A program made the position numbers and the translations under genes. Shown piece by piece: positions 35,381 through 44,423 of a DNA stretch of 64,000 nucleotides. Within the stretch, counting starts at the first letter, position 1, and each line of letters starts with the position of its first letter. The notes under the pieces are model-generated. The model saw nothing but the letters and a program-made list of their open reading frames with translations. It did no database searches and was not told the DNA's origin. This DNA comes from Actinomycetes bacterium (GTDB lineage Bacteria > Actinomycetota > Acidimicrobiia > Acidimicrobiales > Ilumatobacteraceae), in assembly GCA_025360105.1 (NCBI GenBank), contig JANYCT010000064.1, forward strand, positions 1 through 64,000. Reading direction: 5' to 3'.

Positions 35381-35932
35381 TCAGCGCCGGCGCTTCGACA
35401 GCGCAGTGATCGAGCCGGCGAGCGCGATCAGCGTTCCGATGATGCCGAGTACAGCTCCGAATGCGATGTTGCCGCCGCCCACTGCATCGCGCGTGGTGGA
35501 AGCCGCGCCAATGCCGATGAGTGAGAAGAACAGCGCGATCACCGAGGCGACCACGGCGATGATCGCGACGGCAAGGTTGCGGCCCGCCGCGAACAGCGCG
35601 ATGCCGAGACCGAGCAGCACGGCGGCAAAGAACAGCCAGAAGTCGCCCGGCGCCTGCAGTACCTTCATGTCCTTGGTGAGAAAGTCGTCGCGTCCATTCA
35701 GTGTGTTTCCGTCGTACTTGAACCACGGCAGAAAGACCGACACGCCGTGCACGATGGCCCCAGCGAGGATCAACGACGCGCCAACGCGCACGCGCGGCCG
35801 CGGCGGCTTGGCGCCCATTTCCCCAGTGAATCCCTGAAAGCTCGGCGGCGGAGGTGGCGAGGTCGGCATCGATGGCGGCGGGCCAGGCGTCGGCGGTGGC
35901 GGCGGCGGCGGCGGCGGCGGGGTGAAACTCAT
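35381..35932 (-). CDS. Proline-rich four-helix membrane protein
   Basis: 183 aa, function unknown. The N-terminus is a long polyproline stretch (about residues 4-30, encoded by a GGC/GGT-type repeat on the plus strand). A basic segment and four predicted membrane helices follow (about 52-72, 93-112, 117-137, 150-172), with a short RRR tail. The proline-rich part is expected in the cytoplasm and may bind partners. Polyproline this long implies EF-P-dependent translation. ATG 35932 begins the recognisable protein. It lies 59 bp upstream of gatC on the same strand but shows no link in function. Confidence 0.75.
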   Translation of the reverse strand: MSFTPPPPPPPPPPTPGPPPSMPTSPPPPPSFQGFTGEMGAKPPRPRVRVGASLILAGAIVHGVSVFLPWFKYDGNTLNGRDDFLTKDMKVLQAPGDFWLFFAAVLLGLGIALFAAGRNLAVAIIAVVASVIALFFSLIGIGAASTTRDAVGGGNIAFGAVLGIIGTLIALAGSITALSKRRR

Positions 35933-35986
35933 GGGGAAAGCATGACAGATGACGCGGGTGTGTTGCTGGAATGCAGCCACGGCCGC

Positions 35987-38101
35987 TCAGGTGGCGCGCA
36001 GATGAAGAAGCAGAGCGGATTCAGGGTTCATCACGGGCATCTGTAGCCCGGTGATGGCGAGTTGGCGACCCGACAGGGTGATGCCGTCTCGTAACCACTG
36101 CGGCTGGGCGCGCGCCGGGCCGCGTTCGGCCTTGTCGTCGGGCAGAGCGACCCGCTCGATGCGATACATCTTGGCGGGGTCGAGGCCGGGGAGTCGAAGC
36201 GGTTGTGGGGTCAAGGCCATGTCGGTCTGCAATTGAACGAAGGCCACGACGGCCTCCGAGCGATCGGTGGAGTACACACCGTGGGCGTGTGAGGCATTGT
36301 TGGTGGGGTCGAAGCGCACAGTGTCGCCCGAGTGCAGCAACGACCGGAATCGTTTGTGGATAGCTATCGCCTCGGCGAGCCCGGCGCGTTCCGCTTTGCT
36401 GAGTTCCATCACGTTCCACTCCACGCCAAGGTGGCCAAAGAGCGCAGTCGCAGCGCGGAAGCTGAGCGAATGTCGGCGCGCCGTGGTGTGGCTGCGGGTC
36501 GGCCCGATGTGGGCGCCCATCACCTCGGGCGGCACGAACATCGAGGCACCACGCTGGATGGTCTGGCGCTCGAGCGCGTCGTTGCAGTCGCTGGTCCACA
36601 CCCGCCGAGTTCGCCGCAGCATCTCATGATCGATGCGCGCCCCGCCCGACGAGCAACTCTCGATCTCCACAGTCGGGTGGCGAGCCTGCAGGTCGTCGAG
36701 CAGTCGGTAGAGCGCGAGCGTCTGGGCATGTGTTCCAGCAGCGCCATCGGTACCGCTTCCCTGTACGTGGTCGCGGTTCATGTCCCACTTCACGTAGGCA
36801 ATGTCGTGGTCGCGCAGCAGAGCGTCGAGCGCAGCGAGGATATGCGCGTACGCATCGGGGTGGGCCAGGTTGAGCACCAGTTGGTGGCGGCCGAGCACTG
36901 GCTCGTATCCGGCGGTGGCGAGGGCCCAGTCAGGGTGGGAGCGATACAGGTCGCTATCCGGGTTCACCATCTCGGGTTCGACCCAGATACCGAACTCCAT
37001 ACCAAGACCGCGCACGTGCTCGATGAGGGGAGTGAGCCCTTCTGGGTAGACCTCGGGGGAGACCCACCAATCGCCAAGGCCGCGGTGGTCATCGCGCCGC
37101 GAACCGAACCAGCCGTCGTCGAGAACGAAGCGCTCGATGCCGACCGCTGCAGCCGAATCGGCGAGCTCGATCAGACGCTCGGTGCTCTGATCGAAGTACA
37201 CGGCCTCCCAGGTGTTGAGCAGCACCGGTCGGGGCGTGTTCGGGTGACCCGCGCGAGCGCGCAGTGAACGGTGGAAACCCCAGGAGGCGGGGGTGAGGCC
37301 CCCCGGGGCGAATGTGGCGATGAGCTCGGGCGTGGTGTAGCTCTCGTTGGGCTCCAGCGACATCTCGCCGGGGTGGAACAGCTCGCCCAACTGCAGGTAG
37401 CGCCGGCCATCGGGCAGCACTTCGGCCCACGACTGATGGTTGCCGCTCCACGCCAGATGCGCGCCCCAGACCTCGCCTTGCCACTCGCCGAATCCCTGCG
37501 CGCCGGCGAACAACAGCGGCACGTGTTCGTGTGAGGTTCGGCCGCGTCGGTTCTCGGCGCCGTAGGAACCACGCTCGAATGGCATGCGATACGGATGCAG
37601 CTCGCGTGTCCATCGCCCGGTGAACTGCATGAGTTCGCGTGCGTGACCCGGCAGCGGCAGGGTGATGCTGAGCTGGTCGAGCAGATAGCGGTCCGACTCG
37701 CTGAGATTGGTGAGCGTGAGCTGCACCGTGAGTACTTCGCCGAGCGAGATGAACGAGGTGAGCCGCAGCTGCGCAACGGTGTCGACGGCAACGGCGATGA
37801 GCAGGCCGTCGTCGAATAGTGCGTGCGACTCGTAGGTGAATCGTGGCGCCCAGGCTGTTCCGCCGCGCCGGTGTCCGGCTAGACCGGGCCGACCCGGGAA
37901 ACCGTTGCCGTGCTCGGGCACGAGTGAAATGACTGGTTCCACATCGAGCATGCCGTGGGCGATAGGCCGAGTTGCTGCCGCCACAACCGCGTCGAGGTCG
38001 GTGTCGGGTCCGAGCGCTGCACCCCAGTGACGGATGGTGGGCGCGCCAGTGGAGAGATCAATCATGACGCTGGTGTGTGCACCAGAGAGGTGGATCAACA
38101 C
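35987..38101 (-). CDS. Alpha-galactosidase, glycoside hydrolase family 36
   Basis: 704 aa, the size of bacterial GH36 enzymes such as AgaA/RafA. The N-terminal beta-supersandwich is followed by the barrel, with LDDGWFGSRRDDHRGLGDW, the nucleophile Asp in YVKWDMNRD (about residue 437), SCSSGGARIDHEML and the acid/base Asp in WTSDCNDALER (about 505). It hydrolyses terminal alpha-1,6-galactosides such as melibiose, raffinose or galactinol. There is no signal peptide, so it acts on sugars brought in by the ABC importer encoded just upstream. GTG 38101 starts 3 nt after the permease stop; ATG 38065 is an alternative. The last gene of the divergent left arm. Confidence 0.93.
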   Translation of the reverse strand: MLIHLSGAHTSVMIDLSTGAPTIRHWGAALGPDTDLDAVVAAATRPIAHGMLDVEPVISLVPEHGNGFPGRPGLAGHRRGGTAWAPRFTYESHALFDDGLLIAVAVDTVAQLRLTSFISLGEVLTVQLTLTNLSESDRYLLDQLSITLPLPGHARELMQFTGRWTRELHPYRMPFERGSYGAENRRGRTSHEHVPLLFAGAQGFGEWQGEVWGAHLAWSGNHQSWAEVLPDGRRYLQLGELFHPGEMSLEPNESYTTPELIATFAPGGLTPASWGFHRSLRARAGHPNTPRPVLLNTWEAVYFDQSTERLIELADSAAAVGIERFVLDDGWFGSRRDDHRGLGDWWVSPEVYPEGLTPLIEHVRGLGMEFGIWVEPEMVNPDSDLYRSHPDWALATAGYEPVLGRHQLVLNLAHPDAYAHILAALDALLRDHDIAYVKWDMNRDHVQGSGTDGAAGTHAQTLALYRLLDDLQARHPTVEIESCSSGGARIDHEMLRRTRRVWTSDCNDALERQTIQRGASMFVPPEVMGAHIGPTRSHTTARRHSLSFRAATALFGHLGVEWNVMELSKAERAGLAEAIAIHKRFRSLLHSGDTVRFDPTNNASHAHGVYSTDRSEAVVAFVQLQTDMALTPQPLRLPGLDPAKMYRIERVALPDDKAERGPARAQPQWLRDGITLSGRQLAITGLQMPVMNPESALLLHLRAT

Positions 38102-38104
38102 GTG

Positions 38105-39013
38105 CTAGCCCTTGCTGGCGCCGAGGGTGAGCCCGCTGATGAACTGCTTTTGCAGCATCAGATACACCGCCAGGGTGGGCATTGCGATGATCATCGAGCC
38201 AGCGGCGATGAGGTTGTCGTTACTGAAGTACTGGCCGCCGAGGTTGGCGATCGACGAGGTGATCGGACGCTCCGAACCCTGATTCAACAACACGACAGCC
38301 CAGAAGAAGTCGTTGTAGAGCCAGGTGAACTCGAGCGTCGCGAGCGCAGCCAGCGCTGGCCGGCACAGCGGCAGGATGATCTGGAAGAACTGGCGCGGCA
38401 CACTGGCACCATCCACCAGCGCGGCCTCGTTGAGCTCTTTGGGGATGGTCTTCATGTAGTTGCTCAACACGAAGGTGCAGAAGCCGGTCTGGAACGCGAC
38501 ATGGATGATGATGACCGCGATCTTGGTGCCGAGCAGATGGCCGGTGTTGGTATCGCTTAAGAAGTTGGGCCAGGGCACGTGCTCGTAGAACGAAAACAGT
38601 GGCTTGAAGATCACCTGGGCCGGCAGCAGGTTGCCGGCCGTGAAGATGAGCAGCAATGTGATGTTGAAGCGCCATGTGAACCGGCTGACGGCAAACGCCA
38701 TGAAGCTCGAGAACAACAAAATGAGCGCGATCGACGGGAACACGATGAACGCCGTGTTCGCGAACGTGCCGTGCCAGCCGCCCATGCCGCCCTGCTTGAA
38801 GGCGTCGCCGTAGTTCTTGAACGACAGGCTGTCGGGCATGGAGAAGATGCCCTTGCGCTGTGTTTCGGCGTACGGACGAAGTGATGAGTAGAACGCGCCA
38901 AGAATGGGCACCATCCAGGCGAGCGCCACGGCGGTGAGAAACGCGTACGTCAAGGAGCGCAGTGGCTTCGAGTAGCCGGGCTTGCGCTGCACGAGGGTCA
39001 GACTGCTGCTCAC
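38105..39013 (-). CDS. Sugar ABC transporter permease, MalG/UgpE-type
   Basis: 302 aa with six predicted helices. The EAA loop reads EAALVDGASVPRQFFQIILPLCRPAL, which contacts the ATPase. Binding-protein-dependent carbohydrate importers of the CUT1 family have a pair of such permeases. GTG 39013 overlaps the stop of the first permease (GTGA). Upstream codons in the same frame lie inside that gene and were rejected. The C-terminus ends LTLGASKG, a common CUT1 permease ending. Confidence 0.93.
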   Translation of the reverse strand: MSSSLTLVQRKPGYSKPLRSLTYAFLTAVALAWMVPILGAFYSSLRPYAETQRKGIFSMPDSLSFKNYGDAFKQGGMGGWHGTFANTAFIVFPSIALILLFSSFMAFAVSRFTWRFNITLLLIFTAGNLLPAQVIFKPLFSFYEHVPWPNFLSDTNTGHLLGTKIAVIIIHVAFQTGFCTFVLSNYMKTIPKELNEAALVDGASVPRQFFQIILPLCRPALAALATLEFTWLYNDFFWAVVLLNQGSERPITSSIANLGGQYFSNDNLIAAGSMIIAMPTLAVYLMLQKQFISGLTLGASKG

Positions 39014-40002
39014 AATTCCTGCTCGCGGTAGTTGTTGATGAGATACCAGATGATGAAACCGAGGCACAGCAGCAACAGGATCACGCCGTAGGCCGAGCCG
39101 ATGCCCACTTGCCCGCCGCCTTCGCCAGTGAGGTTGTTCTTCACGAGCACGCCGAGCACGGTCGTGCCGATGGGTTCTTTCAACGCCACGATGATGTCGA
39201 AGGCACGCAGTGCCTCAATCACGGTGATGACCAGCACCACCACGTTGATGGGCTTCATCACGGGAAACACCACCCGACGGAAGGTCTGCCATTCATTGCA
39301 GCCGTCGATGGAAGCCGCCTCGCGCAGCGATGGGTCCACGCTCTTGAGTCCGGCGAGATACAGCACCATCACATAGCCGATGTGCCGCCATGCCATGGCG
39401 AGCAGCAGCGCGGCGAAGTTCTTGGTGAGTCCGAGGGGAAAGGAGAGAAAGGGAACGTGAAACTCGAACAGTTTCTGCGAGTTGCCGAGAAAGTCGATGG
39501 GTGTCGTGCGCCCCACATTGAACAGACCCTGCGATTGTGAGTACATCACGCTCTTCCAGATGAAGCCCACTACTGCGAGCGACAGCACCACGGGGAGGTA
39601 GTAGATGCTCTGGTAGATGGCCGAACCGCGCACGCCCTTGTCGAGTAGGTAGGCGAGGAGTACACCGACGAGACTGCACGCCGCTAGGAACACGAGCAGG
39701 ATCAAGTTGTTGAACAGCGCGGGAAAGAACTTGTCGTCGAAGACGGTGAAGATGGTCCAGTAGTTCTTGAACCCAACGCCGGTCCATGTGCCGAGGTGGA
39801 TGCCATCCCATTTCGTGAACGACAACATGATGGTGCCGATGGCTGGCAACCACACAAAAGCAATATGGATGGCACTGGGGATGCCGACCATGAGCGACAG
39901 CCACACTTTGTCCGAGCGCGACAACTGGCTGTAACGACGGCGGCGCCCCCGATGTGGGGGCGCCGCTGCCGTGATGTCCGGTGACGTGATGTCGGTAGAC
40001 AT
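39010..40002 (-). CDS. Sugar ABC transporter permease, MalF/UgpA-type
   Basis: 330 aa. A hydrophilic Arg-rich N-terminus is followed by six predicted helices. The EAA loop is EAASIDGCNEWQTFRRVVFPVMKP. It pairs with the downstream MalG-type permease, the binding lipoprotein upstream and very likely the ATPase at 42448 on the other strand. It is 14 bp behind the binding-protein stop. Confidence 0.93.
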   Translation of the reverse strand: MSTDITSPDITAAAPPHRGRRRRYSQLSRSDKVWLSLMVGIPSAIHIAFVWLPAIGTIMLSFTKWDGIHLGTWTGVGFKNYWTIFTVFDDKFFPALFNNLILLVFLAACSLVGVLLAYLLDKGVRGSAIYQSIYYLPVVLSLAVVGFIWKSVMYSQSQGLFNVGRTTPIDFLGNSQKLFEFHVPFLSFPLGLTKNFAALLLAMAWRHIGYVMVLYLAGLKSVDPSLREAASIDGCNEWQTFRRVVFPVMKPINVVVLVITVIEALRAFDIIVALKEPIGTTVLGVLVKNNLTGEGGGQVGIGSAYGVILLLLCLGFIIWYLINNYREQEL

Positions 40003-40016
40003 GCGTGGTTCGTGGC

Positions 40017-41378
40017 TCAGCTGAGGTACGTGGACTTCTTGTCTTCGATGCCCTTGAGTATGGTGTCGACCTGAGTGGGGTCGGCCACGAAGGCTGCGAA
40101 GGCATCGCCGATAACGTTCGAGACGAAGTCGGGGCTGGTGTCACGGTCAAGGAACTGAGCGATGTTCTTGGCCTTGCTGACGAGCTCCTGTGACTTCTTC
40201 TGGATGGCGTTGTAGCCCGAGGTGTCGGCCTTGCCGTTTGCCGCAACGCTGGCGCCCTCGATCTTCAAGAAGGCATCCACCGCCTTTGCGGTGCCGAGAC
40301 CGGCGAGCAGCGCCTTCGCGCCCTCGATGTTCTTGGGCTTGGCGGCCATCATGAAGCCGTCGATCGGTGCGTCGAGTGCATCGGCGCCGATCTTGTCGTC
40401 GAGAGCCGGGAAGTTGAAGAAGTCGAGGTCGTCGAGATATGCCTGATCCTTGGAGTTCGTCGCAACGAACGTGCCCAGGTAGTACATACCGGCTTCCTTC
40501 TTCTCCAGCGACGTGGCGGCTTCCTGCCAAGTGCGGCCGTTGGCGTTGGTCTGATGGAAGGGGAGCAACTCGGCCCAGGCGGTGAACACGGCTTTGGTCT
40601 TGGGGTCAGTCCACTTCTCTTTACCGGCGAGCAGGTCGACGTGGTACTTGTAGCCGTTGACGCGCATGTTCAAGATGTCGAACGTGCCCTGCACTGGCCA
40701 CTTGCCATCGTTGGCGTACGCGAAGGGAATGAGGCCGTCGGCCTGCATCTTGGTCGCGAGCGCAACGAGTTCGGCCTTGTTGGTGGGGACCTTGTAGCCT
40801 TTCTCTGCGAACACACTCTTGCGGTAGTGCACGGCCCAGGGGTAGTAGTACAGCGGCACGAAGTACTGCTTGCCATCGTTGCCGGTGCTGGCGGTCTTGA
40901 AGCTGTCGCCGAAATCGGTGAACTTGCTCCAGACGTCGCTGATGTCGCCCACGAGGCCTTTGTCGGCGAAGAAGCGCATGCGGTAGCCGGCGAACCAGCA
41001 CAACACGTCGTCGGGCTGAGCCAGGTAGTTGGTGATGTTGCCCTGGTAGCTGTTGTGGTCGGTGGTGTTGACCTTGACCTTCAAACCGGTGGAGTCAATG
41101 GCAGCCTGCATCGCCTCTTTGGGCTTGGCGTCGCTGTAGTTCGAGCCGAAGGTGACCTCGCCGCCAGCGGCAGCGCCGCTGGTAGCAGCAGTCGTACCGG
41201 CGGTGGTACCGCCCGTTGCGCCGCCGGTTGTGGCGGGTGTGGTCTTGGCGTCTGAGCCACAGGCCGCGAGCAGGGCTGCAGCGCTTGCGGCGCCTGCACC
41301 ACCGATCAGGACCTGACGGCGATTGATTGAAAACCCGACGTCGCGCGGGCTTGGTGACTGTTCGGTTGTCCCGGACAT
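40017..41378 (-). CDS. Carbohydrate ABC transporter substrate-binding protein (Tat lipoprotein)
   Basis: 453 aa. The signal peptide has a twin-arginine motif, INRRQVLIGG (R20-R21), and a lipobox LLAAC with Cys40, so it is exported folded by Tat and lipid-anchored. The mature part is an extracellular solute-binding protein family 1 fold (CUT1, UgpB/MalE-like). GGGGAGA precedes ATG 41378. The alpha-galactosidase and GalT around it suggest an alpha-galactoside ligand. The first gene of the left arm of the divergent cassette. Confidence 0.92.
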   Translation of the reverse strand: MSGTTEQSPSPRDVGFSINRRQVLIGGAGAASAAALLAACGSDAKTTPATTGGATGGTTAGTTAATSGAAAGGEVTFGSNYSDAKPKEAMQAAIDSTGLKVKVNTTDHNSYQGNITNYLAQPDDVLCWFAGYRMRFFADKGLVGDISDVWSKFTDFGDSFKTASTGNDGKQYFVPLYYYPWAVHYRKSVFAEKGYKVPTNKAELVALATKMQADGLIPFAYANDGKWPVQGTFDILNMRVNGYKYHVDLLAGKEKWTDPKTKAVFTAWAELLPFHQTNANGRTWQEAATSLEKKEAGMYYLGTFVATNSKDQAYLDDLDFFNFPALDDKIGADALDAPIDGFMMAAKPKNIEGAKALLAGLGTAKAVDAFLKIEGASVAANGKADTSGYNAIQKKSQELVSKAKNIAQFLDRDTSPDFVSNVIGDAFAAFVADPTQVDTILKGIEDKKSTYLS

Positions 41379-41415
41379 GTCTCCCCCTTTTGTGTTGTGT
41401 GGATACTTACCTGCG

Positions 41416-41549
41416 GAAATGTTCCGACTCAGTGAACGCAATGTGTCATGAAAGTGTCCAATGTGTCAAGGCATTCCGCGCAGAAACGAACAGAAAGAGC
41501 CGAAGGTCCCACGAATCGAACAGGAATCGGAACATTTGTCGTTCGATTC
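41416..41549. promoter_or_regulatory. Operator-like repeats in the divergent binding-protein/deoR control region
   Basis: This gap of 209 bp holds an inverted pair AAATGTTCCG (41417-41426) and CGGAACATTT (41536-41545), plus an inverted repeat GAATCGAAC (41513-41521) and GTTCGATTC (41541-41549). There is also a direct repeat AATGTGTCA at 41440-41448 and 41460-41468 (20-bp period) with AGTGTCC between the two copies. Spaced sites like these fit a DeoR-type repressor acting on both arms, possibly by looping. Confidence 0.6.
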
Positions 41550-41551
41550 TG

Positions 41552-41580
41552 TTGACTTCGCGTGGAAAATGGACGACAGT
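41552..41580 (+). promoter_or_regulatory. Putative deoR promoter (leaderless)
   Basis: A -35 TTGACT (41552-41557), 17 nt, then a weak -10 GACAGT (41575-41580), followed by 7 nt and ATG 41588. The inverted repeat 41513-41549 abuts its upstream edge. Confidence 0.5.
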
Positions 41581-41587
41581 GACGCCC

Positions 41588-42448
41588 ATGGCCACAGGAG
41601 TACCGCCGCCGAATGATCTGACGGCATCACGTGCCCTCGCTCGGCAGCGTCATGAATTCATCCTCTCCGAGGTGCGCCAGCGTGGTGCGGTGCGCGTCAC
41701 CGACCTCGCCGCGCAGCTGAGCGTGAGCGACATGACCGTGCGGCGCGACCTCGATGTCTTGCACGATGCGGGCCTCGTCGAGAAGGTGCACGGTGGGGCC
41801 ACTGCGCTCGCCGATCGCAGTGCCGACGAGCCGGGGTTCGCGGCCAAATCGCTGCGCAACACAAACGAAAAGATCGCGATTGCGCGCGCCGCGGCCACGC
41901 TGGTGCGCTCCGGCACCGCAATCGGCGTCACCGCCGGCACCACCACGTGGCAGCTTGCGTATCACCTCACCGAGATCGCGGATCTGATCGTGGTGACCAA
42001 CTCCGTTCGGGTCGCCGAGATACTGCATCAGAGCCCGCGGGCGGACCGCACGGTCATTCTCACGGGTGGGGTTCGTACGCCATCGGATGCGCTCGTGGGG
42101 CCTGTGGCGGTGCAGGCGCTGCGATCGCTACATTTCGACGCGGTGTTCATGGGCGTGCACGGCATGAGTGCCCGTGCTGGCTTCACCACACCGAACCTCA
42201 CCGAGGCCGAGACCAACCGGGCCTTCGCCGAGGCGACCCAACGCCTGGTCGTGCTCGCCGATCACACCAAGTGGAACGTCACCGGGCTCAGCTCCATCGC
42301 CGCGCTGCACGACGCGGACACCGTCGTCACCGATGCCACCATCTCTCAGGTCGCACGCGACGCGCTCGACGAACACGTCGGACATGTCCTCATCGCCGAC
42401 CCCACCGAACCCGACCTTCCCTCACTCGATCTCCGAAGGAGAGCCTGA
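41588..42448 (+). CDS. DeoR-family transcriptional regulator
   Basis: 286 aa. The N-terminal DeoR-type winged helix-turn-helix reads RQRHEFILSEVRQRGAVRVTDLAAQLSVSDMTVRRDLDVLHDAGLVEKVHGGA, almost the family consensus. The C-terminal domain is the DeoRC sugar-phosphate sensor with TAGTTTWQLAYHL and VLADHTKW. DeoR members are mostly repressors released by a phosphorylated sugar; a galactose- or tagatose-type phosphate is a guess from context. ATG 41588 lies right behind a promoter. It overlaps the ATPase gene by one base (TGATG). It probably controls both arms of the cassette. Confidence 0.92.
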   Translation: MATGVPPPNDLTASRALARQRHEFILSEVRQRGAVRVTDLAAQLSVSDMTVRRDLDVLHDAGLVEKVHGGATALADRSADEPGFAAKSLRNTNEKIAIARAAATLVRSGTAIGVTAGTTTWQLAYHLTEIADLIVVTNSVRVAEILHQSPRADRTVILTGGVRTPSDALVGPVAVQALRSLHFDAVFMGVHGMSARAGFTTPNLTEAETNRAFAEATQRLVVLADHTKWNVTGLSSIAALHDADTVVTDATISQVARDALDEHVGHVLIADPTEPDLPSLDLRRRA

Positions 42449-43545
42449 TGGCCACCGTTACGTTTGACAATGCGAGTCGTATCTACCAGAGCGGGCAACG
42501 TCCGGCCGTCGACTCACTCAACCTCACAATCGACGACGGCGAGTTCCTCGTTCTCGTCGGCCCCTCGGGTTGCGGCAAGAGCACCACCCTGCGCATGCTC
42601 GCGGGCCTCGAACCCATCGACGGCGGCAACGTCTTCATCGGCGACATCGATGTCACGATGTTGCCGCCGCGTGAGCGCGACATTGCGATGGTCTTCCAGA
42701 GTTACGCCTTGTACCCGCACATGACCGTGGCAGAGAACATTGGCTTTCACCTCAAGATCAAGAAGCTGCCGAAGGATGAGATCACCCAGCGCGTGAAAGA
42801 GGCCGCCGCCCTGCTCGATCTTCAGGACTACCTCAACCGCAAGCCCGCCAAGCTGTCGGGTGGGCAGCGTCAGCGCGTCGCGATGGGTCGTGCAATCGTG
42901 CGCCAACCCAAAGTGTTCTTGATGGACGAGCCGCTGTCGAACCTCGATGCCAAACTCCGCGTGCAGACCCGCACTCAGATCGCTGCGCTCCAGCGCCGTC
43001 TCGGAGTCACCACGCTGTACGTGACGCACGATCAGGTCGAGGCGATGACGATGGGCGATCGCGTCGCCGTGCTGAAAGACGGCATCCTGCAACAGTGCGC
43101 TTCGCCGCGTGAGCTGTTCATCAATCCCGTGAACATCTTCGTGGCCGGTTTCATCGGATCTCCGGCGATGAACCTGCTCCAAGCCCACGTCACCGAAGGT
43201 GGCGCGACCATCGGCTCGATGACGGTGCCGCTCACGCCCGACCAGCGCGGTTCGCTCACCTCTGAGGCGGTCACCATCGGCCTGCGTCCCGAGGGCCTCA
43301 GTGTCGGCGCACACGGAGCACTCGGTGGCCTCGATGCTACGGTCGAAACGGTCGAGGAACTGGGTTCCGACGCCTTCCTGTACTGCACTGTTCCCGGAGT
43401 CGAGGGCGTCGAGGGCTTCGTCGTTGCACGAGCCGAGGGTCTTAGCGGAACGCGTGCCAGCGACAGGATCAGCCTGATCCCCGATCACGGTGTGGTGCAT
43501 CTGTTCGACACAGCAACGGGCCTGCGCCTGACCAGCCCGAAATGA
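42448..43545 (+). CDS. Sugar ABC transporter ATPase, MsmK/UgpC-type
   Basis: 365 aa. Walker A is GPSGCGKST (about residue 38), the Q-loop is in VFQSYALYPHM, the signature LSGGQRQRVAMGRAIVRQPKVFLMDEPLSNLDAKLR runs straight into Walker B, and an H-loop lies in YVTHDQVEAMTMGDR. A C-terminal TOBE/OB regulatory domain follows. This is the CUT1 ATPase class, which can serve more than one importer. AAGGAG lies 6 nt before ATG 42448. The stop overlaps galT by ATGA. It very likely energises the two permeases of the left arm. Confidence 0.93.
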   Translation: MATVTFDNASRIYQSGQRPAVDSLNLTIDDGEFLVLVGPSGCGKSTTLRMLAGLEPIDGGNVFIGDIDVTMLPPRERDIAMVFQSYALYPHMTVAENIGFHLKIKKLPKDEITQRVKEAAALLDLQDYLNRKPAKLSGGQRQRVAMGRAIVRQPKVFLMDEPLSNLDAKLRVQTRTQIAALQRRLGVTTLYVTHDQVEAMTMGDRVAVLKDGILQQCASPRELFINPVNIFVAGFIGSPAMNLLQAHVTEGGATIGSMTVPLTPDQRGSLTSEAVTIGLRPEGLSVGAHGALGGLDATVETVEELGSDAFLYCTVPGVEGVEGFVVARAEGLSGTRASDRISLIPDHGVVHLFDTATGLRLTSPK

Positions 43546-44423
43546 TTGAGACGCGCCCCGACGAATTGGTGTTGCCTGCGACGGACCGTCGCGTGGATCC
43601 GTTTCTGGGAACCCTCGTGCACGTTGTCGGTTCTCGCCAAGCACGTCCGAACTTGCCGAGCACCGGCTGCCCGTTCTGCCCCGGGGGCCTCGAAGCCCCC
43701 GACGAGTACGACGTGCGGTGGTTCCGCAACCGGTGGCCGGCGATGCCCGGCGATCGCTGTGAGGTCGTGCTCTACACGCCCCAGCACGACGCGACCATCT
43801 GGTCGCTCGGTGTCGACGGTGTGCGCAAGGTGATCGATCTGTGGACACAGCGCTCAGTCGAACTCGGTGCTCGAGACGACGTCGATTTCGTGTTGGTGTT
43901 CGAGAACCGTGGTGCCGAGGTTGGTGCCACCATCGCCCATCCGCACGGCCAGATCTACGCCTACGATCATGTGCCCGAGCGACCCCAGCGCATCTTCGCC
44001 GCCGGTTGGAAGCCCGATGCTGACCCGGGCGACCGCATGGTGGCCGCCGATGGTGGGTGGCAGGCGTATGTGCCGGTTGCGCCCACGTATCCAGTGGCTC
44101 TCACCTTGGCCCCGTTCGAACGGGTGCCGGATCTCGCCCACCTCAGCGAACAGGGTCGCAATGATCTTGCGGGGCTGCTCGTCGATGTCTTCGAGCGTCT
44201 CGACAGACTCTACGAACAACCATTGCCGTACATGATGTGGTTGATGCAGAGTCCAACCGGCGGCGAATGGCCCGAGCCGTGGTTTCAGATCGAGATCGTG
44301 TCGCCGTGGCGATCCGCCGGGGTGCCCCGATTCATCGCCGCCGCCGAGGTTGCCTGTGGCGAGTTCTTCAATCCGGTGATTCCTGAGGTGCTGGCGGAGC
44401 GTCTTCGCGATCTGGCTCCGTAG
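43542..44423 (+). CDS. galT: Galactose-1-phosphate uridylyltransferase
   Basis: 293 aa HIT-superfamily enzyme exchanging UMP between UDP-glucose and galactose-1-phosphate. CPFCPGG near residue 45 is the zinc-binding pair and HPHGQ, from about residue 133, holds the active-site histidine; FENRGAEVGATIAHPHGQ is diagnostic. It is shorter than E. coli GalT (about 348 aa), as in many actinobacteria. Its start overlaps the ATPase stop. galK and galE are not in the window, so galactose would be phosphorylated elsewhere. The last 56 bp overlap lgt on the other strand. Confidence 0.93.
   Translation: MIETRPDELVLPATDRRVDPFLGTLVHVVGSRQARPNLPSTGCPFCPGGLEAPDEYDVRWFRNRWPAMPGDRCEVVLYTPQHDATIWSLGVDGVRKVIDLWTQRSVELGARDDVDFVLVFENRGAEVGATIAHPHGQIYAYDHVPERPQRIFAAGWKPDADPGDRMVAADGGWQAYVPVAPTYPVALTLAPFERVPDLAHLSEQGRNDLAGLLVDVFERLDRLYEQPLPYMMWLMQSPTGGEWPEPWFQIEIVSPWRSAGVPRFIAAAEVACGEFFNPVIPEVLAERLRDLAP

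Noticed and set aside
35880-35932. GGC/GGT microsatellite
   Set aside because: It is the antisense of the polyproline coding stretch of the membrane protein and needs no separate explanation.
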